Source: JACKDX01 sp964640175
Lineage (GTDB): Bacteria; Myxococcota_A; Polyangia; Polyangiales; GCA-016699535
Direction of reading: 5' to 3'
DNA: 64,000 bases
Assembly (NCBI GenBank): GCA_964640175.1
Contig: CAZXFW010000003.1
Coordinates: forward strand, 256,323-320,322
The notes beneath the pieces are model-generated. The model made no database searches and was not told where the DNA came from. It saw only the letters and a program-made list of their open reading frames with translations. Of the stretch, positions 1-6,570 are shown one piece after another (position 1 is the first letter of the stretch; each line of letters opens with the position of its first letter). Made by a program: the position numbers and the translations under genes.

Positions 1-410
1 CTTGTCAGGCGTGGTGAGATTGTAGGCATCAACGCAAACGAAGCATTGATCGTAGTCCGACATGGCCAAACGATCGAACCGGGCCTATTAGCACGCGTGA
101 CAGAAGGCCCTCCGGATCTTGACGTGGTTTCGTTGCAACGCCAGACCGATATGTGGCAGTTGGCAACGGGCTTACGGCCTTTCTTTGGTTTTGGAAATGA
201 CCTCGGCATAGGTGGCTTCTAGCGAACGGCGTTATCGGACTCAGCGGTTTTGGATATCTTGAAGGTGGGACACGACTGTTGGTTTCTGGCCGCGGTGATC
301 CAGGCTCGATGTTTGTTTCCCTGACAGGAGGCATCGCAGGCACTGGTGGCTTTAGTGACACTGGGAATATTGGATTGCACCTAGGCACCCAACTTGAATG
401 GCGTTTTTAA
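1..410 (+). pseudogene. 3-prime part of an outer-membrane beta-barrel-like protein, frame-disrupted
   Basis: Frame 1 is open from the window edge to a TAG at 220-222. The similar-looking continuation lies in frame 3 and runs to a TAA at 408-410. Joined across about 217-222 the two halves read as one Gly-rich, alternating polar/hydrophobic protein that ends LEWRF. A terminal Phe after such strands is typical of outer-membrane beta-barrels. The 5-prime end lies outside the window, so the family cannot be named. The break could be a real frameshift in a decayed gene or a base error in the assembly; no long homopolymer sits at the break to favour an error. Confidence 0.5.
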
Positions 411-717
411 ATCCGGTAGCGCCATTTCCGATGGGAGCCTACGCCTTCCCTTGCACTCGTGCTAGGAAGGTGCTCATGTCAGATCAACTAGGCAAAACGA
501 TGGCCGCGTTAAAGCTGACGCAGTATTATTCCACGATAGCAAGCCATAGCCTACCCACGCCACTAGGTAGCCGGCAGCAAGACAAAACAAAAGCATCGCC
601 TACCCGTCGCCGCCCGGCACACGAGGCGCAAACCCCGCGAGTGCGACTCGTGTAGTCTGTTGTAAATACTTGTAAAAATAGGATGCGACTTCAATCCTGA
701 TAGATCCTGGCGCTTGT
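411..717. other. intergenic stretch without a supported gene
   Basis: About 300 bases between the disrupted outer-membrane gene and the toxin-antitoxin operon. One open frame (398-655) has no recognisable sequence, begins inside the previous gene and reads Arg/Pro-rich, so it is not called. A short 5-bp hairpin (CGAGT/ACTCG) lies near 628-641. Nothing else is seen. Confidence 0.5.
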
Positions 718-733
718 TATAACATATGTTATA
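718..733. promoter_or_regulatory. 16-bp perfect palindrome, likely operator of the toxin-antitoxin operon
   Basis: TATAACATATGTTATA is a perfect palindrome ending 8 bases before the antitoxin ATG. It overlaps a good -10 hexamer, TATACT at 730-735. AbrB/MazE-type antitoxins usually repress their own operon by binding such palindromes, so this is the obvious autoregulatory site. With the -10 ending at 735, transcription would be expected to start near 742, the A of the start codon, which implies a leaderless or nearly leaderless message. No convincing -35 is visible. Confidence 0.7.
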
Positions 734-741
734 CTCACCCT

Positions 742-966
742 ATGGCCAAACTAAAGGTGACAGCGATCGGAAACTCATCAGGGGTAATTTTGCCCAATGA
801 ACTACTCGCCAAGTTGCGAGTCGGAAGGGGGGATCATTTGTATCTTGTAGAGACCCCCTATGGAATCGAGCTCTCACCCTACGATCCAGAGTTTGAAGAA
901 CAACTGGATGCGGCCGAAAAAATCATGCGCCGTGATCGGACTGTGTTGAAAAACTTGTCCGAGTAG
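742..966 (+). CDS. AbrB/MazE-family antitoxin
   Basis: A 74-residue protein with the swapped-hairpin AbrB/SpoVT fold signature near the N-terminus: KVTAIGNSSGVILPNELL, then LRVGRGDHLYLVE. This domain binds DNA. The acidic C-terminal tail (about 48-74) is the usual segment that wraps and neutralises the toxin. The ATG at 742 lies directly after a palindromic operator and a -10 box, with no Shine-Dalgarno sequence. The Doc-like gene follows after 9 bases, the normal antitoxin-first order. The pairing of an AbrB-type antitoxin with a Doc-type toxin is common in bacterial chromosomes and plasmids. Confidence 0.9.
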   Translation: MAKLKVTAIGNSSGVILPNELLAKLRVGRGDHLYLVETPYGIELSPYDPEFEEQLDAAEKIMRRDRTVLKNLSE

Positions 967-975
967 CAACGACAC

Positions 976-1377
976 ATGGCGAAATCTAAATGGATTTGGA
1001 TTCGCGAAGACGTTGTGTATGCTATCCACAAACGACAGCTGGCTGAACACGGCGGTTTAGATGGCGTGCGTGACCGCACTCTGCTCGAGTCGGCAATGGC
1101 GCGGCCAATAAATCTTGCGCTATGCGAGAGAGGCCGTGTGGACATTGCTGACCTATCGAGTGCATATGCCGCGGGTATCGCCAAGAATCATCCCTTTGTG
1201 GACGGCAATAACCGGACTGCACATGTGTTGTACCAATTGTTTCTAGAGCTTAACGGTTACTTCAACGAATGGACCAACCACCAAAAATATCAGGCCATGC
1301 TCCAATTAGCCGCCGGCGATATCAATGAAGCGCAATTTTCGAGCCTGCTACAATCTACATTGAAACGACGAAACTAA
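976..1377 (+). CDS. doc: Doc-like Fic-family toxin
   Basis: A 133-residue death-on-curing type protein. The Fic motif HPFVDGNNRTA starts at His72. In this family the conserved His is catalytic; phage P1 Doc phosphorylates elongation factor Tu, whereas longer Fic proteins with GNGR in the loop AMPylate targets. Here the position that is Lys in Doc (ANKR) and Gly in AMPylating Fic proteins is Asn79, an intermediate variant, so the chemistry cannot be read off. Family features GLDGVRDRTLLESA (27-40) and the helix after the motif are intact. It lies 9 bases behind its antitoxin and should be co-transcribed. No ribosome binding site is obvious. Confidence 0.85.
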   Translation: MAKSKWIWIREDVVYAIHKRQLAEHGGLDGVRDRTLLESAMARPINLALCERGRVDIADLSSAYAAGIAKNHPFVDGNNRTAHVLYQLFLELNGYFNEWTNHQKYQAMLQLAAGDINEAQFSSLLQSTLKRRN

Positions 1378-1575
1378 GGTGTCGTAGTCTTAACTTGATC
1401 GGACAGTCACCCGGGTTATGGATGTCTGTTTGACGAGGTCTAAGCAGCCTCGTTGTTGATCATCCTATCGGTCTTTTCTTGGATACCGTCAAGGAAGGGT
1501 TGTATGGGTGTGCTTCCGTTACACATCTTTCCCTGATGTGTCCTTCGCATTGAGCATCGGGCGCCTCACAGCATG

Positions 1576-2478
1576 TCAGGCAATCTTGGCAAAGTCGGCC
1601 TGGCTTTGAATGCTGATGCCGCGCGCGTCTTTGGAAATGCGCGATAAGAGACCCGTAAGCACACGCCCTGGGCCTATCTCGACAAACAACTCCACCCCAT
1701 CCGAAAGCATGCGTTCGATGCTTTGCTGCCAACGCACCGAACGGCTCACCTGCCGTATCAACGCATCGCGAGCCTCTTTACCAGTGCTTACCGGCACGGC
1801 ATCCACATTGACATAGATGGGCATGCGGGGCTCCTTAAAGCTGAGCGCTTCGAGATCAGGACGCAGCTTTTCTTCGGCAGGCAGCATCATGGCGCAATGA
1901 AAAGGCGCGCTGACCGGAAGAGGGCGTACCTTAGCACCCAATCCATCAAGCGCCTTGCTTGCAACTGACACTGCTTCGACTTCGCCTGCAATCACGACTT
2001 GTCCAGGACTGTTGTAGTTCGCCGGCGATACAATGCCTGGCGTTTGCTCGCACACCCGTTCGATATCTGATGCGCTTGAACCAAGCACCGCGGCCATGGC
2101 ACCTTGTCCCACCGGCACAGCGTGCTGCATGTACTGGCCACGCCGCCGCACGGTGCGCACTGCGTCTTCGAACGTCAGCGTGCCCGAAGCCACGTTGGCG
2201 GAGTACTCACCCAGACTGTGGCCCGCCACCACATCGGGCATCTTCCCCAGCGCTTTCCATAACGCGATGGATACAGCGAGGATCGCAGGCTGTGTGTTGG
2301 CCGTAAGGTTGAGCGCAGTTTCTGGTCCTTGAAAACACTGCTCCGAGAGCTTTTCAGCCAGCGCATCATCCGCGGCTTCGAAAACCGCCCGAGCTTCGGC
2401 CGAGGCTTCGTACACCTCACGGCCCATCCCGACTTTTTGTGACCCCTGCCCCGGAAAAAGAAATGCTGTTTTTGGCAT
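1576..2478 (-). CDS. fabD: malonyl-CoA:ACP transacylase
   Basis: FabD moves the malonyl group from CoA to acyl carrier protein, supplying extender units for cytosolic fatty acid synthesis. The 300 residues match the family length. The N-terminal FPGQGSQKVGMG, the nucleophile elbow GHSLGEYSA (Ser88) and the catalytic His194 in APFHCAMM are all present. Its ATG lies one base after the stop codon of the unknown gene upstream on the same strand, so the two should be translated from one message. No other fatty-acid genes (fabH, fabG, acpP, fabF) sit beside it, which is unusual but not rare. Confidence 0.95.
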   Translation of the reverse strand: MPKTAFLFPGQGSQKVGMGREVYEASAEARAVFEAADDALAEKLSEQCFQGPETALNLTANTQPAILAVSIALWKALGKMPDVVAGHSLGEYSANVASGTLTFEDAVRTVRRRGQYMQHAVPVGQGAMAAVLGSSASDIERVCEQTPGIVSPANYNSPGQVVIAGEVEAVSVASKALDGLGAKVRPLPVSAPFHCAMMLPAEEKLRPDLEALSFKEPRMPIYVNVDAVPVSTGKEARDALIRQVSRSVRWQQSIERMLSDGVELFVEIGPGRVLTGLLSRISKDARGISIQSQADFAKIA

Positions 2479-2479
2479 G

Positions 2480-3103
2480 TTAACCTTTGAAATTATGACG
2501 ATTCTGTCTATTTAATACGAAAAACCCTGCCGGAATACGTAGTGGACCCAGTGCCAAGTCCGCCTCACCCAGCAGCAAAGAAGCATCGTCCTCATAAACT
2601 TGAACGACGTAATCACGCAACACCGCAGAGGGCAAAAGCCCATTGCGGCCCAAGCCGTAATCCAAGAGCAAAGCATTGGGATAGCGTGCATCACGCGCAC
2701 CAGACACCACCGCGTGCACACGAAAAAAACCGTGGCGCTTGGGATGGTCTTCATCAGGCATCGCACGATGGGGTTCCTTTAACCCGTTTTGATGCACCAC
2801 CACGTTGTAACCTTGAATGTAGGGCTCTGGTCCATGAGAGACCCGGGGCACACCCTGATAAAATCCTTTTTTGAACTTCCCAAAACCAAACCAATGCGCT
2901 GCGGCTGCCGTGTTAATCCCAGCGTATTCCCAGCCCACAAGATCAGAAAACTCAGGCGCCTTGCCTTGCATCATCAGCTGACAAAGTGTCGCCTTGTCCA
3001 CACGCGTCGCTAACTCCAAAAAGCCATACCGCTCGGAAATACCCTGAAAAGAAGCTGTCATCCCAGAAGCATACCGAGTTTTCCAATTGAGGTGAATTGA
3101 CAC
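2480..3103 (-). CDS. unrecognised protein co-transcribed with fabD
   Basis: A soluble-looking protein of 207 residues without signal peptide or membrane segment. I do not recognise the family. Aromatic- and glycine-rich stretches such as HWFGFGKFKKGFYQG (70-84) and LLLDYGLGRNGLLPSA (145-160) suggest a folded beta-rich domain. The 5-prime end is uncertain: the longest frame starts with GTG at 3103, and an in-frame ATG at 3061 gives 193 residues. It is divergent from bolA across only 45 bases (from 3103) or 87 bases (from 3061). One base separates it from fabD, so a lipid- or coenzyme A-related role is possible, but this is only context. Confidence 0.7.
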   Translation of the reverse strand: MSIHLNWKTRYASGMTASFQGISERYGFLELATRVDKATLCQLMMQGKAPEFSDLVGWEYAGINTAAAAHWFGFGKFKKGFYQGVPRVSHGPEPYIQGYNVVVHQNGLKEPHRAMPDEDHPKRHGFFRVHAVVSGARDARYPNALLLDYGLGRNGLLPSAVLRDYVVQVYEDDASLLLGEADLALGPLRIPAGFFVLNRQNRHNFKG

Positions 3104-3148
3104 GCCGTTGGAGATTGCCTACCCATAGGCATTCAGGATCACGACACC

Positions 3149-3412
3149 ATGATCGATATCAACATTCTCAAACAGCGTCTGAATGACGCTTTCCCAGATG
3201 CGCTCCACATTGAGGTCGAAGATCTCACAGGAACCCAGGATCACTATGCCGCGGTGATTGTCACCCCGTTATTTGAAAATCGGAGCCCTGTCGAACAGCA
3301 TAAAATGGTCTACGAAGCGCTCGGCGAGCTCATGGATGGACCTGTCCATGCCTTGAGCCTGCAAACGTATACACCCGGAAGCTGGGTTGCACGCGGTCAA
3401 TCCATCATTTAA
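3149..3412 (+). CDS. bolA: BolA/IbaG-family protein
   Basis: An 87-residue protein with the BolA fold pattern: N-terminal helix with IDINILKQRLNDAFPDALH, central HYAAVIVTPLFENRSPVEQHKMVYEALGELM (residues about 32-62), and a C-terminal beta strand with ALSLQTYTP. The conserved His-containing helix is the ligand that BolA proteins contribute to a [2Fe-2S] cluster shared with a monothiol glutaredoxin. The gene lies 12 bases before the CGFS glutaredoxin gene, the classic operon pairing, which supports a role in iron-sulfur cluster trafficking or iron regulation in the cytosol. Confidence 0.9.
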   Translation: MIDINILKQRLNDAFPDALHIEVEDLTGTQDHYAAVIVTPLFENRSPVEQHKMVYEALGELMDGPVHALSLQTYTPGSWVARGQSII

Positions 3413-3424
3413 GTAAGGAACTCT

Positions 3425-3751
3425 ATGGACAACACAGTACACCAACGCATTCAAAGCATCATCGAACAACATCCCATCGTGCTGTTCATGAAGGGCAGTA
3501 AAACCTTTCCGCAATGTGGGTTTTCAGCCACGGTCGTAGAGGTGCTCAAGCGCCTCAATGCGGAGTTTGAGACCGTCAACGTCCTTGAAGATCCGGAAAT
3601 TCGGCAAGGAATCAAGGAGTTCTCCAATTGGCCCACCATTCCACAACTTTACATTCAGGGTGAATTCGTGGGGGGCTGTGACATTGTACGAGACATGTAC
3701 ACGCGCGGAGAATTGGCGTCTTTGATCGAAAAAGCCCACACTCCGGCCTAG
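3425..3751 (+). CDS. grxD: monothiol CGFS glutaredoxin (Grx4 type)
   Basis: A 108-residue glutaredoxin with the monothiol active site CGFS at 32-35 (FPQCGFSATV), the upstream VLFMKGSKTFPQ, WPTIPQLYI with its cis-proline, and GGCDIV for glutathione binding. CGFS glutaredoxins bind a glutathione-ligated [2Fe-2S] cluster as a dimer or with BolA and hand it to apoproteins. An AAGGAA ribosome binding site precedes the ATG. It is co-transcribed with bolA immediately upstream. Confidence 0.95.
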   Translation: MDNTVHQRIQSIIEQHPIVLFMKGSKTFPQCGFSATVVEVLKRLNAEFETVNVLEDPEIRQGIKEFSNWPTIPQLYIQGEFVGGCDIVRDMYTRGELASLIEKAHTPA

Positions 3752-3851
3752 CCCGTACCGAGTGTATTGGGTTGCATAAACACGGCGGATGCGTTTTTGT
3801 AGCCGCACTACCCTAGCTCGGCCGTTTGGCTGAAAAACCCAAGGAGTGTTC

Positions 3852-5219
3852 ATGAGTGATCGTTGGAAAACCTTAAGTGTGACAAGTGGCATCATGGCAG
3901 GCACCTTGGCAGCCTTTGTTGCCGTGCTTGTTCTTTTGCCCTCAACGCAAGGATGTGAGGACGATCCCCGTAGCACACTGTGCTGCTCTGAATTCTCTGT
4001 AGGCGCAGACGTCAGCAATGTGAATTTTGAAGTAGATGCAGCCCTCTCGGGCCGTTATACGGCGTTCGCACAAGCGGCTTCCGACATTGGTGCAACTGCC
4101 GCTGCTTCCGTTGCCGATGTCACCAATGCGTGTCGCAACATTGCCATTGCCCTGGGCGCCGACCCCAACGACGCGTCCGTTGCTGGAAAAAACGACCGCG
4201 AGGCCGCCACCGCATGGTGTGCCCTTGCCAAAGCCAAGTTTCAAGCCAATGCCGCGGTGCAAGCCGCCGGAACGCTGACGATCGCATATCAGCCGCCCGT
4301 CTGCAGCGCATCGCTCGACGCCAAAGCAGCCTGTGAAGGCGGCTGCAAGGTGGATGCAACCTGTACGGAGCCTTCCTTAGAAGTCCAGTGCGAAGAAGGC
4401 AAACTGTCGGGTCAGTGTTCTGGGCAATGCACGGGAAGCTGCGAAGGCACCGTCAACGCCGCCGCGGCGTGCGAAGGTTCGTGCGAGGCCACCTGCAAAG
4501 GCACCTGTGAAGGGACCTGCACGGCCGACGTCAATGCCAGTGTCAACTGTCAAGGTGACTGTACCGGAAAATGTACGGGCACATGTGACGGTAACTCTGC
4601 CGACGGCATCGATTGCGCTGGCGATTGCGTCGGTCAATGCCAAGGCAGCTGCGCCATGGAAAGCGATGCCGACGTGCAATGCAATGGCAAATGCGAAGGC
4701 ACCTGCACCGGCAAGTGCACCGGGCGCTGTGAACTGGAAGCCAATGCCGACATTCAGTGCGATGGCTCATGTCAGGGAAGCTGTGATGTCGACTTCAAAG
4801 CACCGAAATGCAACGGCGAAATCAAGCCGCCTCAATGCGACGCATCGGCCGACTGTAAGGCTAGCTGCGATGCCAGCATTGAAGCCAAAGCCGAATGTTC
4901 ACCGCCGGAGGTCACCATTACGGCAGAAACAGAAATCGATTCCAACCTGCAAGGCGAGTTTGACTTAGTGGTCACCACGCTCAAAGCCCATGTTCCTGCG
5001 CTGTTGGTCGTGGCAGAAGCACATGGCCAATCCTTTATCGATGCCATTGCTGAGCTAAACACCAACGGTGAAGCGTTCCTCGATGCTTCGGTCTCGAGCA
5101 CGAAAGGTGCAGCCTGCGGTGTAGCCATTGTGTCAACCATATCTGCGGCGACAGAAAGCGCAGGCGTAGCCCTGGATGCCTCCTCCGATTTCCTCGCTGT
5201 TCTCAGCCTCAACCCCTAG
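3852..5219 (+). CDS. secreted cysteine-rich protein with CxxxC repeats
   Basis: The start chosen is the ATG at 3852, 5 bases after a strong AAGGAG; a GTG at 3846 overlaps that site and is less likely. The protein has 455 residues. Residues 1-34 are a signal peptide or N-terminal anchor ending STQGC, a weak lipobox. Residues 35-150 are Ala-rich and helical. About 150-345 contain some 34 cysteines, mostly as GxC triplets spaced CxxxC, in five blocks separated by short Asp/Ala/Asn linkers such as DADVQC and NADIQC. Residues 350-455 are helical again with few cysteines. The layout suggests a disulfide-stapled rod or metal-rich surface protein. Similar GxC-repeat proteins occur in myxobacteria without known function. 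An intrinsic terminator follows. Confidence 0.8.
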   Translation: MSDRWKTLSVTSGIMAGTLAAFVAVLVLLPSTQGCEDDPRSTLCCSEFSVGADVSNVNFEVDAALSGRYTAFAQAASDIGATAAASVADVTNACRNIAIALGADPNDASVAGKNDREAATAWCALAKAKFQANAAVQAAGTLTIAYQPPVCSASLDAKAACEGGCKVDATCTEPSLEVQCEEGKLSGQCSGQCTGSCEGTVNAAAACEGSCEATCKGTCEGTCTADVNASVNCQGDCTGKCTGTCDGNSADGIDCAGDCVGQCQGSCAMESDADVQCNGKCEGTCTGKCTGRCELEANADIQCDGSCQGSCDVDFKAPKCNGEIKPPQCDASADCKASCDASIEAKAECSPPEVTITAETEIDSNLQGEFDLVVTTLKAHVPALLVVAEAHGQSFIDAIAELNTNGEAFLDASVSSTKGAACGVAIVSTISAATESAGVALDASSDFLAVLSLNP

Positions 5220-5246
5220 GGTTCTTTCCCCAAAGCCCCTTCGCTC

Positions 5247-5286
5247 AAAGGCCTCCAGTGGATTTCACTGGGGGCCTTTGTGTTTT
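5247..5286 (+). terminator. rho-independent terminator of the Cys-rich gene
   Basis: A 14-bp stem (AAAGGCCTCCAGTG, loop GATTT, and the complementary arm to 5279) with a single T-G wobble is followed by GTGTTTT. It begins 28 bases after the stop codon. Most of it is duplicated at 6517-6562. Confidence 0.85.
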
Positions 5287-5295
5287 GCGTGTATG
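5250..5295. repeat. 46-bp direct repeat, copy 1 (terminator)
   Basis: Identical to 6517-6562 except for one base (C5255 versus G6522), at an offset of 1267 bases. Identity stops abruptly on both sides. This copy forms the better hairpin because the differing base pairs here. Confidence 0.9.
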
Positions 5296-5311
5296 GTTAT
5301 AGAAAAAATAC

Positions 5312-5346
5312 CATGATGTTGTTTATTGCATTTTTTCAACATCATG
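5312..5346. promoter_or_regulatory. 10-bp inverted repeat upstream of the ATPase gene
   Basis: CATGATGTTG at 5312-5321 and its perfect complement CAACATCATG at 5337-5346 flank a 15-base AT-rich spacer. A possible promoter (TTGCAT at 5326-5331, 16 bases, TATTTG at 5348-5353) overlaps it, so it could be an operator. It could equally form a cruciform or RNA hairpin. The ATG of the ATPase gene lies 13 bases past the second arm. Confidence 0.5.
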
Positions 5347-5359
5347 ATATTTGTATCAA

Positions 5360-6508
5360 ATGATGATTTTTAAAAGGCGTTTAGATCTCAAGGGTGCAGT
5401 ACGCGACTCGAGCATCTTTTTGCTGGGGCCGCGCGGCACAGGGAAGAGTTTTTGGATACGCGAAACCTTTGGAAACAAGGTGCTCGTGATCAACTTGCTT
5501 AAGATCGCCGAGTTTCTCAGACTTTCTGAACATCCCTCGCTCCTTGAGGAGATGGCTCTGGAAGCCAAATCCAACCTCATCATTATCGACGAGGTTCAAA
5601 AACTGCCTGCGTTGCTGGATGAGGTCCATCGTCTGATTGAAGAGCGCGGCCTGCGTTTTTTATTGACAGGAAGTAGTGCGAGAAAGCTCAAGCGTGGCAA
5701 AGCCAACCTTCTTGCTGGCCGCGCAAGACTATTTTTTTTGCATCCTCTGAGCTCATCTGAGCTGCCCGAGTTCAAGCTCAGGCCATATTTAATGTGGGGC
5801 GGACTTCCAGAAGTCTGGAAAGTCGAAGACCGAAAGCTCTACCTGAACAGCTACATCGACACCTATCTCAAAGAAGAAATCATGGCAGAGCAGGCGGCGC
5901 GCAGCCTGCCCCACTTCTCACGCTTTTTGAAAACCGCAGCCCTATGCTCTGGGCAAATCCTCAACTTTTCCAAGGTTGCCAGTGATGCACAGCTTCCAGC
6001 AGCCACCGTGAAGAACTATTTTGAAGCTTTGCAGGATACACTCGTGGGGGATCTGCTTGAGCCTTGGATCGAGAGTCGAAAACGTAAAGCGATTCAAACT
6101 GGCAAATTTTTTTTCTTCGACGTGGGTGTGAGAAACCGTTTGCTCGACTGGAACGAATTGGGCGAAGGCTCCGAACTGTTTGGAAGCGCCTTCGAGCATT
6201 TCATGTTTATGGAGTTAAAAGCTTATCGAAGCTATAGCAAGCTACGCGAGTCCGTGCACTTCTGGCGCTCGGTCAATCACCACGAAGTGGATTTCATACT
6301 CGGAGAGCTCGCGCTCGAGGTAAAGTCCAAGAAAAAAGTAAGCGCTCGAGACGCTAAAGGCCTAAGGGCTTTGCGTGAGGAAGGAGCACACAAAAAGTTC
6401 GTGGTGGTCTCCCAAGATCCTATCAACCGCTCAGAAGACGGTATTCACTACCTTCACTGGCGCGAGTTTCTGAGCCAATTGTGGTCTCAGCAATTGCTGC
6501 GCGCATAG
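5360..6508 (+). CDS. AAA-family ATPase with DUF4143 C-terminal domain
   Basis: A 382-residue protein of the widespread archaeal/bacterial ATPase-DUF4143 family. It has Walker A GPRGTGKS near residue 24, Walker B LIIIDEVQK near 75, and sensor motif LLTGSSARKL near 100. The C-terminal half has a winged-helix-like part and ends with a restriction-nuclease-like strand pattern: EVDFILGELALEVKS (D and ExK) near residues 311-325. The function of the family is poorly known. These genes are common passengers in genomes and behave as mobile or selfish modules. The frame could open at TTG 5351, but ATG 5360 is preferred; no ribosome binding site is visible. It stands alone between two near-identical terminator copies. 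Confidence 0.85.
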   Translation: MMIFKRRLDLKGAVRDSSIFLLGPRGTGKSFWIRETFGNKVLVINLLKIAEFLRLSEHPSLLEEMALEAKSNLIIIDEVQKLPALLDEVHRLIEERGLRFLLTGSSARKLKRGKANLLAGRARLFFLHPLSSSELPEFKLRPYLMWGGLPEVWKVEDRKLYLNSYIDTYLKEEIMAEQAARSLPHFSRFLKTAALCSGQILNFSKVASDAQLPAATVKNYFEALQDTLVGDLLEPWIESRKRKAIQTGKFFFFDVGVRNRLLDWNELGEGSELFGSAFEHFMFMELKAYRSYSKLRESVHFWRSVNHHEVDFILGELALEVKSKKKVSARDAKGLRALREEGAHKKFVVVSQDPINRSEDGIHYLHWREFLSQLWSQQLLRA

Positions 6509-6516
6509 CATGACAG

Positions 6517-6562
6517 GGCCTGCAGTGGATTTCACTGGGGGCCTTTGTGTTTTGCGTGTATG
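6517..6562. repeat. 46-bp direct repeat, copy 2 (degraded terminator)
   Basis: Second copy of the terminator repeat, beginning 9 bases after the ATPase stop codon. The G at 6522 introduces a mismatch into the stem, so the hairpin is weaker than in copy 1. Possible GTG start codons of the TonB receptor lie inside or just after this copy. Confidence 0.9.
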
Positions 6563-6570
6563 ACCGACGG

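Noticed and set aside
398..655. 85-residue open frame after the broken outer-membrane gene
   Set aside because: No ribosome binding site, begins inside the previous gene and reads as low-complexity Arg/Pro/Ser sequence.
3524..4018. 164-residue minus-strand frame over grxD and the Cys-rich gene start
   Set aside because: Spans two well-supported plus-strand genes and has no recognisable content.
4338..4860. Tandem DNA repeat or CRISPR-like array in the Cys-rich gene
   Set aside because: The periodicity is at the protein level (GxC triplets); the DNA units vary and there are no conserved repeats with unique spacers.
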